A model generated the notes under the pieces. It did no database searches and was not told where the DNA came from. It saw nothing but the letters and a program-made list of their open reading frames with translations. A stretch of 18,470 nt of DNA from SIG480 sp045537045 (lineage in GTDB: Bacteria; Bacillota; Clostridia; Oscillospirales; JAAYXM01): NCBI GenBank assembly GCA_045537045.1, contig JAZSOS010000024.1, positions 1-18,470 on the forward strand, read 5' to 3'. Position 1 is the stretch's first letter. Every line of letters begins with the position of its first letter. Shown piece by piece: positions 1 to 7,215 of this stretch. Both the position numbers and the translations under genes were made by a program.

Positions 1-146
1 GATTTCAAAAAACAGTTAGCTGTTCGTCAGCGTCAATACAATAATTTCCCCATGCGCCCTCTTAATTGGCACTCTCCCAAACACGTCTTATTTGCTTTCC
101 CTTATGTGTAACACATCATTGACAAACCTACAAATCACAAAAGTGT

Positions 147-175
147 TTTACTTGTCCGAAAATATAGCGTATAAT
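147..175 (+). promoter_or_regulatory. Sigma-A-type promoter for the YitT-family gene
   Basis: A perfect -10 TATAAT lies at 170-175. A partial -35 TTTACT at 147-152 gives a 17-nt spacer (TTTTAC at 146-151 would give 18). The expected start is near 182, leaving a short leader that ends in the GGAGGG ribosome site at 189-194. The preceding 1-146 holds no gene that I can support. Confidence 0.6.
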
Positions 176-200
176 TACTTTTGTTTTCGGAGGGATGAAT

Positions 201-1058
201 ATGAAACAGCACATCAAGGATTTTGGACTTATAACTCTCGGCACACTTATTGTCAGCATCGGTGTATACTTTTTTAAGTTTCCGAACAATTTTTGCACAG
301 GCGGCGTAAGCGGGATTTCCGTTATCCTCGGTGCCGTATCTCCCTTTCTTTCTGCCGGAGGATTTGTTCTTCTGATAAACACCGTTCTCCTTCTTGCCGG
401 ATTTATATTCATTGGCCGCGATTTCGGACTCAAAACCGTATATTGCAGTACGCTTATGTCGGTCGGCATCTATGCTCTTGAATCCCTTTTCCCGCTCACC
501 GCACCTCTTACCACACAACCCATACTCGAGCTTTTGTTTGCAATTCTTTTTTCCGCGCTCGGTGCCGCCGTTCTTTTCTTCAGCGATGCGTCCACCGGCG
601 GAACGGATATAATTGCAATGATAATAAAAAAATACGCCTCGATAAACATATCAAAGGCGCTGTTTCTTGCAGATTTTATAATCGTTATGCTTACGGCTTT
701 TGTTTTTGGAATAGAAACCTGGCTGTTCTCGCTTATCGGCTTTGCCTCAAAGCTTTTGTTCGTGAACAGCACGCTTGAGAGCATGAACCTTTCAAAGTAC
801 TGCACAGTCATAACCTCACCGGATTATGAGGAGCAAATCTGCGATTTTATAACCCACACGCTCAAAAAAACCGCAACCGTAAGCAGTTCATACACCGGTG
901 CATATAATGGTGACCAAAAATCTGTTCTTCTTGTCGCGCTGACAAGAAAGCAGGCAATCTACCTTAAAAAGTTCGTAAAAGAGCTTGATGAAAAATCTTT
1001 TATCATAATAAACAACACAAGCGAAATCTCAGGCCGCGGTTTTCATGAAATGGTCTGA
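201..1058 (+). CDS. YitT-family integral membrane protein (DUF161 + DUF2179)
   Basis: This is a membrane protein of the YitT family, of unsettled function. I chose ATG 201 (285 aa) because GGAGGG at 189-194 sits 6 nt before it. ATG 195 is in frame but only one or two bases from the SD. About the first 190 residues form five or six hydrophobic segments and contain the family signatures GGVSGIS near residue 33 and STGGTDIIA near residue 130. The last ~85 residues are a soluble DUF2179-type domain. Length is typical. The gene has its own promoter. Its 3' end overlaps the convergent trmO gene by 16 bp, so there is no room for a terminator between them. Family assignment is confident; transported substrate or role is unknown. 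Confidence 0.9.
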   Translation: MKQHIKDFGLITLGTLIVSIGVYFFKFPNNFCTGGVSGISVILGAVSPFLSAGGFVLLINTVLLLAGFIFIGRDFGLKTVYCSTLMSVGIYALESLFPLTAPLTTQPILELLFAILFSALGAAVLFFSDASTGGTDIIAMIIKKYASINISKALFLADFIIVMLTAFVFGIETWLFSLIGFASKLLFVNSTLESMNLSKYCTVITSPDYEEQICDFITHTLKKTATVSSSYTGAYNGDQKSVLLVALTRKQAIYLKKFVKELDEKSFIIINNTSEISGRGFHEMV

Positions 1059-1732
1059 ACATCAACAACATTTGCAACATTTTCCCGTACGGTAAATCTT
1101 ATATCAAATTCTGCAAAACGCATTCCGTATATCCGCTCGCTGTCATCCTGATACGACGGGCGCGGATCCTCCGCAATGCATCCGAGAAGAGCCTTTCTTT
1201 TTTCTTCCGGAATTATACATAACAAATTTTCAGGAAACTCAACTAAAAGCCGTTCGCGCGGGATTTCATCAGTATATCCTCCGCGTGCATCCGTATGCAC
1301 ATCGGCATACGGAATATACGGTTTTATATCATAGATAGGTGTCATGTCAAGAAGGTCGGCACCGGAAACTATCAGCACATCGCCCTCATCCTCTGTCGTT
1401 TCAACGCGCAAAAGCGCAACTGACGACAGTCCGAGTCCGTTCGGACGGAAAGGTGAGCGGCTTGCAAATACGCCTATTCTCTTATTTCCTCCAAGCCGGG
1501 GCGGGCGAACTGTGGGAGACCACGTCTTGCGGAGTGCTTTTGAAAAGCCAAACAAAAGCCACAGGTGTGAAAAACCCTCAATCCCGCGCAGTGCATCGGA
1601 ATTACGGTATTTCGGAACGAACACCACCCGCGCCGTAAGCTCCCCGACAAGCCCGCTCTGGCGTGGAATTCCAAATTTGTCCTTAAAGTCTGTTCGGATA
1701 TACGCAACAGGCTCTATTGTGTTTTTATCCAT
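1043..1732 (-). CDS. trmO: TrmO: tRNA (N6-threonylcarbamoyladenosine-37) N6-methyltransferase
   Basis: TrmO (TsaA/YaeB fold) methylates N6 of t6A at position 37 of some tRNAs using S-adenosylmethionine, and acts in the cytoplasm. The protein shows the family order: an N-terminal barrel start (IEPVAYIRTDF), the block FSHLWLLFGF, the signature VFASRSPFRPNGLGLSS, then DMTPIYDIKPYIPYAD, and a C-terminal DPRPSYQ motif. The length of 229 aa is normal. I chose ATG 1732 because GAGG at 1742-1745 precedes it by 9 nt; the longer reading from 1762 has no such site. It converges on and overlaps the yitT-like gene by 16 bp. A short leader of about 14 nt is expected from the extended -10 promoter just upstream. 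Confidence 0.93.
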   Translation of the reverse strand: MDKNTIEPVAYIRTDFKDKFGIPRQSGLVGELTARVVFVPKYRNSDALRGIEGFSHLWLLFGFSKALRKTWSPTVRPPRLGGNKRIGVFASRSPFRPNGLGLSSVALLRVETTEDEGDVLIVSGADLLDMTPIYDIKPYIPYADVHTDARGGYTDEIPRERLLVEFPENLLCIIPEEKRKALLGCIAEDPRPSYQDDSERIYGMRFAEFDIRFTVRENVANVVDVQTIS

Positions 1733-1752
1733 GACATGACACCTCATATATA

Positions 1753-1765
1753 AGTATATCACACT
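1753..1765 (-). promoter_or_regulatory. Extended -10 promoter for trmO
   Basis: On the minus strand the sequence reads TGTGATATACT: a TG-N extension followed by -10 TATACT (1753-1758). No convincing -35 is seen. Transcription would start near 1746, immediately at the ribosome site, giving an unusually short leader. Confidence 0.4.
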
Positions 1766-1853
1766 ATCACCAAAAAAGACAGCACATTTTTGTCGTTAAT
1801 ATAAATGAAAAAGAAATCACAAAATGCATAATTGAGCCTGTATAAAGAATATT

Positions 1854-1880
1854 CACCCGCGTGCTTTTCGTACGCGGGTG
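1854..1880. terminator. Hairpin terminator at the 3' end of the cupin/trk operon, possibly bidirectional
   Basis: Perfect 9-bp arms CACCCGCGT (1854-1862) and ACGCGGGTG (1872-1880) enclose a 9-nt loop, 10 bp beyond the cupin stop codon. The best T-run (CTATTTTTTA) follows on the plus strand. On the minus strand, the direction of the operon, the tail is only moderately T-rich (AATATTCTTT). The orientation is therefore ambiguous. Confidence 0.6.
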
Positions 1881-1890
1881 CTATTTTTTA

Positions 1891-2235
1891 TTAATCCAAC
1901 AAAATCAGCGCGATAAACACGAGCATTTCCTGCCCGATGTTCTTTATACCGTGCCCCTCACCGGATGGAGTGTACGTAATCGTTCCCGGCTCTATCTCGA
2001 TCAGCTTTCCGTTGTCACTGTACTCTCCCTTACCGGAAATAATATAATACTGCTCACACTCACCCGTGTGGATGTGGTACTTTACTTCTTCGCCCGGTTT
2101 TAACTCAACACGTGCAAACATACGAATTTTTTCGTTCTTTCCCGGAAACTGGTCGAGATCCGCAAAAGTAACCATCTCTTTTCCTTCTTCATTGAGCTTC
2201 GTCCTGATGCTTATCTCGTCTTTTGTCTTAATCAT
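1891..2235 (-). CDS. Small single-domain cupin protein
   Basis: A 114-aa cupin with both family motifs intact. Motif 1 is G48-x5-H54-x-H56-x4-E61-x6-G68, and motif 2 is G84-x5-P90-x-G92-x2-H95-x3-N99. H54, H56, E61 and H95 are the expected metal ligands, so it should bind a divalent metal and could be an enzyme or a small-molecule sensor; the substrate cannot be told. It is the last gene of a minus-strand operon. GGAG at 2244-2247 serves as its ribosome site and overlaps the stop codon of the upstream MBL gene, which suggests coupled translation. A hairpin terminator follows 10 bp after its stop. Confidence 0.88.
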   Translation of the reverse strand: MIKTKDEISIRTKLNEEGKEMVTFADLDQFPGKNEKIRMFARVELKPGEEVKYHIHTGECEQYYIISGKGEYSDNGKLIEIEPGTITYTPSGEGHGIKNIGQEMLVFIALILLD

Positions 2236-2246
2236 TTTTTCTTCTC

Positions 2247-3119
2247 CTATACATTGAATTCCCGCGCAATCAGGTCAATTGTTATTCCGGTGTTCAGTTC
2301 CATCGCGTCTATCGGATAGATAATCTTTATATAACCGTGATAAAACTTATTCTTGAAAAACTCGGAAATTTCCGCCTTGCTTCTTCCCGTTTTAAGCATA
2401 CCTACTATTTCCTGCGCCGTCTCAACCGCGCTTTCACGAGCTTTTTTGAGATAAAGCTTCGCTTCATCTCCGTAAACAATACCGTAATGAGGAACAAGAA
2501 TCCGCTCCGCACCCAGCTCTTCCACACGACCGATAGATTCAAGCACCATATCATATCCCACAAGATAAGACGGAACAACATTGTCTTTTCCGTTGTATAC
2601 GCCGATGCTTTCACAGCCGAGCAAAAGCTTGTGCTCTTCGCAGTAATATCCCACAGAGCACCGCGTATGCCCGGGCAGGTTGAGCACGCGAAATTCCATA
2701 TCTCCTGCCCTTATTATATCTCCGTCTGCCACAGGAATATCAACGGAAAGACTGTCAATCAGATCCTCATATTCCTCCACACCGCACGTTTTTGCAAACT
2801 TACGGTCAAGGTCACGCATAACAGCACGCGCCGTCGGCTTTGCAAAAATCTTCGCGGCGTATTCCCCCGCAACAACCTTTGCACCTTCCCAAAGCCTTTT
2901 AGTATAAACGCTTCCCAACGCGTGGTCGTAATGGGAATGGGTGAGAAAAATATAGTCAAGCTCTCTCTCGCCGAGTATCTTCTTTATATTCTGCGCAATG
3001 GCATCTCCCGTAAACGCAAATCCCGAGTCATACAGTATCGCGCATTTCCCGTCATCTATGAGAAAAGCACTGTCACCCTGATGTGCGCGCACATCATAAA
3101 TCTTTATTTTTTCAGTCAT
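2247..3119 (-). CDS. MBL-fold metallo-hydrolase
   Basis: A 290-aa metallo-beta-lactamase-fold protein. The metal-binding motif HSHYDH is at residues 61-66, with further ligands H151 (LPGHTRCS) and H212 (VPHYG). The residue at the usual bridging Asp position appears to be Glu (GCES, E170), as far as alignment by eye allows. Such proteins are usually hydrolases such as thioesterase, lactonase or phosphodiesterase types; the substrate is not predictable here. The start at ATG 3119 is chosen because the domain begins directly (EKIKIYDVRAH) and it lies 16 nt after the AEC transporter stop. A longer reading to 3185 would overlap that gene. The ribosome site is weak (AAGGG, 13 nt upstream), so translation may depend on coupling to the upstream gene. 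Confidence 0.88.
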   Translation of the reverse strand: MTEKIKIYDVRAHQGDSAFLIDDGKCAILYDSGFAFTGDAIAQNIKKILGERELDYIFLTHSHYDHALGSVYTKRLWEGAKVVAGEYAAKIFAKPTARAVMRDLDRKFAKTCGVEEYEDLIDSLSVDIPVADGDIIRAGDMEFRVLNLPGHTRCSVGYYCEEHKLLLGCESIGVYNGKDNVVPSYLVGYDMVLESIGRVEELGAERILVPHYGIVYGDEAKLYLKKARESAVETAQEIVGMLKTGRSKAEISEFFKNKFYHGYIKIIYPIDAMELNTGITIDLIAREFNV

Positions 3120-3135
3120 ACAAAGCCATCTACCC

Positions 3136-4059
3136 TTACATTGAATAAATTGCAACAAAAGCAGGCATAGTGGCAATACACACAACCGTTGTCGCTATGT
3201 TTACAGCAACTGCAAAATCAGCATCTTTTCCGGAAAGCTGCGCGAACTGCATAACCGTTGCCGCCGCGGGTGTCATCGCCGCAAGAAATGACACCAGAAG
3301 TATGTTCTGCGCATTTGCGATACCTGCAAAACTACCAATAATTTTAAGCAAAACAAGAACAACCGCAGGACAGACTATCATCCTCATTACAAGCACAAGA
3401 TACAGCCTTTTGTTTGCTATCATCTTCTTGAAATCAACCTGCGCGGCAAGTATTCCGGCAATGAGCATTCCCACGTTTCCCAGCATACCTCCGAGCGACG
3501 AAGTAATGTCTTTTACAAACACCGGAAGCCGTATCCCGCAAAGCATAAACACAACTCCGACTGCAATTGCGATTATATTTACGTTTAGCAATATTTTTTT
3601 AATATTGAATTTCTCGTTTTCCGAAAACATACGTATCCCGTGTGACCAGAGAAAAACAAGCTGAACAGACATAAAAGCACAGCTGTATATAACCCATTCT
3701 TCACCCAACACAAATGATACAATGGGGATAATGAGGTTTGCCGCGTTAGAATACATAACAGACGCCCGCTCAGCGCTTGTACCGTGTGCTGCGCGCTTAT
3801 ATATCGCATCTATACCGAGAAGGACGATGTGGATAATAATTGCCGCAATGTATGCAAGCCCTATCCCTTTCGCAAGGTCCGGAGTAAGTTCTACATCAAA
3901 CGAGTTTATAATTGCTGCCGGCATAAGCATATAAAGCGATATTTTTGACAGCACCGTACCATCTCCCGCACGGATAACACGAAGCTTAACGAGAAGAAAC
4001 CCAAAAACAAGTACGATAAACAGCTGTAAAATCTTATATAACAACAAATATGAAATCAT
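3136..4059 (-). CDS. AEC-family (auxin efflux carrier-like) transporter
   Basis: A 307-aa membrane protein with about ten hydrophobic segments arranged as two five-helix halves around a central hydrophilic loop, fitting the bacterial AEC family. Recognisable stretches are the N-terminal VFGFLLVKLRVI, the internal GMLGNVGMLIAGILAAQ, and AAMTPAAATVMQFA near the C-terminus. Bacterial members carry small organic acids such as malate or malonate, or unknown solutes; the substrate here is not visible. The start ATG 4059 follows GAGGG by about 7 nt. It sits 22 nt after trkH and 16 nt before the MBL gene, so it is in the trk operon. Whether it is functionally tied to K+ uptake, for example by counter-anion movement, is speculation. 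Confidence 0.88.
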   Translation of the reverse strand: MISYLLLYKILQLFIVLVFGFLLVKLRVIRAGDGTVLSKISLYMLMPAAIINSFDVELTPDLAKGIGLAYIAAIIIHIVLLGIDAIYKRAAHGTSAERASVMYSNAANLIIPIVSFVLGEEWVIYSCAFMSVQLVFLWSHGIRMFSENEKFNIKKILLNVNIIAIAVGVVFMLCGIRLPVFVKDITSSLGGMLGNVGMLIAGILAAQVDFKKMIANKRLYLVLVMRMIVCPAVVLVLLKIIGSFAGIANAQNILLVSFLAAMTPAAATVMQFAQLSGKDADFAVAVNIATTVVCIATMPAFVAIYSM

Positions 4060-4081
4060 GTCAATCCCTCTGCAGATTCAA

Positions 4082-5521
4082 TCAGTATTTTTTCCACGTC
4101 TGCGGCAGAAGCAGAATCATAACCGGGAATAGCTCAAGCCTTCCGCAAATCATATCAAACGTAAGCACAAGCTTTGATAAATTCGAAAATCCCGCAAAAT
4201 TCCCGGTCGGTCCGACGTGAGCAAGCCCCGGACCTATGTTATTGAGCGTTGCCGCAACGGCAGTAAAGTTTGTTTCAAAGCCAAAGCCGTCAAAGGATAT
4301 CACGAGCGATGAGATTATAAATATTCCGATATAGCAGAATATGTACGAGCTTACACGCCGTACCGTATCGTCATCAAGTCTCTTGCCGTTAACCTGAATC
4401 GTCTTGATGCTCTTCGGGTGCACAAGGGCAGTAAATTCCTTCTTGAGTGATTTCGCCATTATAAGAATTCGGGATATCTTTATTCCGCCGCCCGTAGAAC
4501 CCGCGCACGCACCGACAAACATAAGAAGAACCAGTATCATCTTTGAAAACTCAGGCCACGAGTTAAAGTCCACCGTTGCAAAACCCGACGTTGAAATTAT
4601 CGACGCAACCGTAAATGATGTGTGGTGGATCGCCTCACCTATGCTTCCGAAAAGATTTTGGTTATTAATCACTATAAGAATAACCGCCGCGCAGACAATC
4701 GCCGCAAACGTCCGGAGTTCTTCATTCTTCCACACTGCAGAAAACTTCTTTGCCACAATGTAGAAATACATATTGAAGTTTATCGAAAACAGCAGCATAA
4801 AAACAGTGACAACAGCCTGAATATATGTGCTGTATCCTGCCATGCTTGTGTTTTTTATTCCGAAGCCACCGGTACCCGCCGTACCAAAAGCGGTCGTAAT
4901 CGCATCAAAAAACGGCATATCTCCAAACAACAGAAACACAACCTGAAGGAACGTAAGACCGATATAAATCCCGTAAAGCAGCTTTGAATTAGTGTTTGCT
5001 TTAGGAAGAATTTTTTCAACCTTAGGTCCTGCAGACTCTGCGCGGATAAGCTGCATATTATTCCCGCCGGCAAGCGTGGTAATCGCCATAACAAAGACAA
5101 GCACCCCCATACCGCCAATCCAATGGGTAAAGCTTCTCCAGAACAGCATGCAACGGCTGAGCGCCTCAACATCTGTCAATATCGTTGCTCCCGTTGTCGT
5201 AAAGCCCGACGCCGTTTCAAAAACACAGTCTATAAAGCTCGGTATTTCACGGGATAAGTAAAACGGCAGTCCGCCGACTATGCTCATAATAAACCACGCA
5301 ACCGAAACCGTAACAAGAGCTTCTCTTGCATAAAGCTCGCGGCTTTTCGGTTTCAGCAAAAACAGCGGCACTCCCAAAAACAAAGCAAGCGCAATGGCAG
5401 GTGCAAACGCAAATCCCGCGCTCTCCTGATAGTAAAGCGCAACCATCACCGGAAGAAGCATGGCAACAGCATCAAATAACAAAATATAACCGTTTAATTT
5501 TAAAACTAACTTAGTATTCAT
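4082..5521 (-). CDS. trkH: TrkH-family potassium uptake channel subunit
   Basis: The K+-conducting membrane subunit of a Trk/Ktr system, 479 aa. Four repeated pore-loop units carry the selectivity-filter glycine: SGFTTTGATIL (about 105-115), FGTAGTGGFG (212-221), STSGFAT (310-316) and NNIGPGL (427-433). The family motif GSTGGGIKISR is at 341-351. Length and helix count are normal for TrkH. It lies only 5 nt after trkA, so the gating RCK subunit and the channel are co-transcribed and probably coupled; the ribosome site before ATG 5521 is weak. TrkA binding to NAD(H)/ATP would gate it. The TrkH and KtrB families are close; the length and TrkA partner with two RCK units favour TrkH. Confidence 0.95.
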   Translation of the reverse strand: MNTKLVLKLNGYILLFDAVAMLLPVMVALYYQESAGFAFAPAIALALFLGVPLFLLKPKSRELYAREALVTVSVAWFIMSIVGGLPFYLSREIPSFIDCVFETASGFTTTGATILTDVEALSRCMLFWRSFTHWIGGMGVLVFVMAITTLAGGNNMQLIRAESAGPKVEKILPKANTNSKLLYGIYIGLTFLQVVFLLFGDMPFFDAITTAFGTAGTGGFGIKNTSMAGYSTYIQAVVTVFMLLFSINFNMYFYIVAKKFSAVWKNEELRTFAAIVCAAVILIVINNQNLFGSIGEAIHHTSFTVASIISTSGFATVDFNSWPEFSKMILVLLMFVGACAGSTGGGIKISRILIMAKSLKKEFTALVHPKSIKTIQVNGKRLDDDTVRRVSSYIFCYIGIFIISSLVISFDGFGFETNFTAVAATLNNIGPGLAHVGPTGNFAGFSNLSKLVLTFDMICGRLELFPVMILLLPQTWKKY

Positions 5522-5526
5522 TTACT

Positions 5527-6897
5527 TCACACCGTTTCGTCTTCGAGTATCTGTTCAAGTCTGCTTATACCCTTGTGTGTGGTGACCACAATTACGGTAT
5601 CGCCCATTTGTATGCTGTCTTTACCTGTCGGTGTAAAGGTCTTGCCGTCACGCGTTATACACGCAACAAGAGTGCCCTTTCTGACATTAAGTTCAACAAA
5701 CGGAACGCCCAGAACAAGCGAATTCTGACGAATTCGGAACTCAAGCGCTTCAACGCGGTCATCAACGATTCTGTGAAGCGATTCCATGCTCGTATCCCAC
5801 GAATTCTGCATAACGCGTACATACTGCAAAATTCGATCCGCCGTAATATGCTTCGGATAAACAATGCTTCCTATCGGCATACCTTTGAGAACATCGTCAA
5901 AATCAAAGTGCTTGATTTTCGTGACAATTTTTGCTTCGTGAATCTGCTGTGTCGCATAAATGGACATAAGAACATTCTGCTCATCAACACCGGTAAGGCT
6001 GAGTACAGCATCCGCGTTTTCGATATTTTCCTCATGCAAAAGATGGTTGTTTGTTCCGTCGCCATGAATAATCATAGCCTCCGGAAGAAGCTCAGAAAGC
6101 TCTTCACAGCGGTTCATATCAATTTCAATTATCTTTACCTTCAATCCCGACTCAAGAAGATTCTTTGTAAGATAATACGTAATTCTTCCTCCGCCGATAA
6201 TGAGAACATTTTTTATCTTTGACGCAACCGCGCCAACCTTTGAAAAGAAATCATTTGCGACTCTTATCGGCGCAACAAACGAAATAACATCTCCCGCTCT
6301 CAGTATAAAATCACCGGTCGGAACAAAAACCTCGCTTCCGCGTTCTACCGCACAGATAAATACGGTGGTTTTGAGATTTGTGCGTAGCTGATGAATACGT
6401 AAATCGTGAAGAACTGATCCTTCAGGAATTGCGTATTTCATTATTTCAACTCTTCCCTTTGCAAACGTTTCCACCTGAATTGCCGTCGGGAAACGCAAAA
6501 GACGCGAAATTTCATTTGCCGCGGCAAGCTCAGGATTGATAGCAAGACTAAGCCCCAGATCATCCTTTATGAGATTTATACCATCGGCATAGATGGGATT
6601 TCGCACACGCGCAATTGTATTCTTTGCGCCAAGCTTTTTAGCAAGAAGACAGCTTAAAAGGTTAATCTCGTCAGAACGTGTCATCGCGATAAGAAGGTCG
6701 CAGGTTTCAACCTCAGCTTCTTTGAGAACAGCCACAGATTCTCCCTGTCCTTCGACACACATAACGTCAAGCATATTGCCGATCTCTTCAAGCTTATCCG
6801 CATCGGTATCAATTATTACTATACTGTGATTCTCGGCGGCAAGCTCCTGCACAAGCGTTGTTCCTACCTTGCCGCAACCGACAATAATAATTTTCAA
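5527..6897 (-). CDS. trkA: TrkA: cytoplasmic RCK gating subunit of the Trk potassium system
   Basis: A 456-aa peripheral membrane protein with two tandem RCK units, each an N-terminal Rossmann domain plus an RCK_C domain. The first Rossmann motif is IIVGCGKVG (G7-x-G9-x-x-G12) with the ribose-binding acid D30. The second is LIIGGGRIT, where the last glycine is replaced by Thr240, so NAD binding there may be weak. RCK_C regions lie at about 145-225 and 375-455. The start codon is TTG at 6897: the Rossmann strand begins at once (MKIIIVG) and AGGGG (6907-6911) stands 9 nt upstream. It is first in the operon trkA-trkH-AEC-MBL-cupin, behind a consensus promoter and a hairpin-repeat leader. Confidence 0.95.
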   Translation of the reverse strand: MKIIIVGCGKVGTTLVQELAAENHSIVIIDTDADKLEEIGNMLDVMCVEGQGESVAVLKEAEVETCDLLIAMTRSDEINLLSCLLAKKLGAKNTIARVRNPIYADGINLIKDDLGLSLAINPELAAANEISRLLRFPTAIQVETFAKGRVEIMKYAIPEGSVLHDLRIHQLRTNLKTTVFICAVERGSEVFVPTGDFILRAGDVISFVAPIRVANDFFSKVGAVASKIKNVLIIGGGRITYYLTKNLLESGLKVKIIEIDMNRCEELSELLPEAMIIHGDGTNNHLLHEENIENADAVLSLTGVDEQNVLMSIYATQQIHEAKIVTKIKHFDFDDVLKGMPIGSIVYPKHITADRILQYVRVMQNSWDTSMESLHRIVDDRVEALEFRIRQNSLVLGVPFVELNVRKGTLVACITRDGKTFTPTGKDSIQMGDTVIVVTTHKGISRLEQILEDETV

Positions 6898-6930
6898 TTT
6901 GTCATTCCCCTATTCATTATTATATAACTC

Positions 6931-7036
6931 TCGTCGCATCAGCAACATATCGAGCTGTAAGGCATATCGAGTCATTTATGACACATCGAAAATCTCGCAA
7001 GAGATTTATATCATTGATTTCATTTTTGACGAAATC
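6931..7036 (-). repeat. Leader of the trk operon built from tandem short hairpins separated by TCGATAT-like words
   Basis: This 106-bp block fills most of the 318-bp gap between trkA and parC. It contains successive short inverted repeats: GATTTC/GAAATC (7016-7036), AAATCTC/GAGATTT with a 4-nt loop (6990-7007), GTCAT/ATGAC with a 2-nt loop (6971-6982) and GTCGC/GCAAC with a 4-nt loop (6933-6946). ATATCGAG occurs at 6947-6954 and 6964-6971, and ACATCGAA at 6983-6990; these are the spacers between hairpins. It looks like an interspersed repeat element of clostridial type (from memory, not searched). The promoter placed at 7037-7065 would transcribe it as the trkA leader. It does not resemble the ydaO c-di-AMP riboswitch as far as I can see. 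Confidence 0.55.
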
Positions 7037-7065
7037 ATTATACCACTTTTACCTCGGTTTATCAA
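7037..7065 (-). promoter_or_regulatory. Strong sigma-A promoter of the trkA operon
   Basis: On the minus strand, -35 TTGATA (7060-7065) and -10 TATAAT (7037-7042) are separated by exactly 17 nt. The start would be near 7030, giving a leader of about 130 nt before the TTG start of trkA. Confidence 0.75.
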
Positions 7066-7123
7066 TCCATTTTATAATTATTTTACCGAATCTTTGTTTG
7101 TTGTTTTTCGCTTCATAACCAAG

Positions 7124-7154
7124 CCGCTGTATGAGCTAATTACCCATACAGCGG
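7124..7154. terminator. Hairpin between parC and the trk promoter, possible terminator
   Basis: Perfect 9-bp arms CCGCTGTAT (7124-7132) and ATACAGCGG (7146-7154) with a 13-nt loop stand 61 bp beyond the parC stop. The T-rich flank (TTGTTGTTATATTT) follows only on the plus strand. On the minus strand, where parC would need it, the next bases are not T-rich. It may be a weak or bidirectional terminator. Confidence 0.45.
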
Positions 7155-7215
7155 TTGTTGTTATATTTCCGTTTTTTACATTATACACCTGAATTTGTTA
7201 CTTGTAAATAGCTTT

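Noticed and set aside
1..146. A short open frame near the left edge (from about 92)
   Set aside because: It lacks an SD, overlaps the promoter and the start of the YitT gene in another frame, and shows no recognisable protein.
2337..3170. A 277-codon plus-strand frame opposite the MBL gene
   Set aside because: It is entirely antisense to a gene with clear metallo-hydrolase motifs and encodes no recognisable domain.
6931..7036. CRISPR array or ydaO c-di-AMP riboswitch in the trk leader
   Set aside because: The repeated words are only about 8 bp with irregular spacing and hairpins between them, and the riboswitch's conserved core is not visible.
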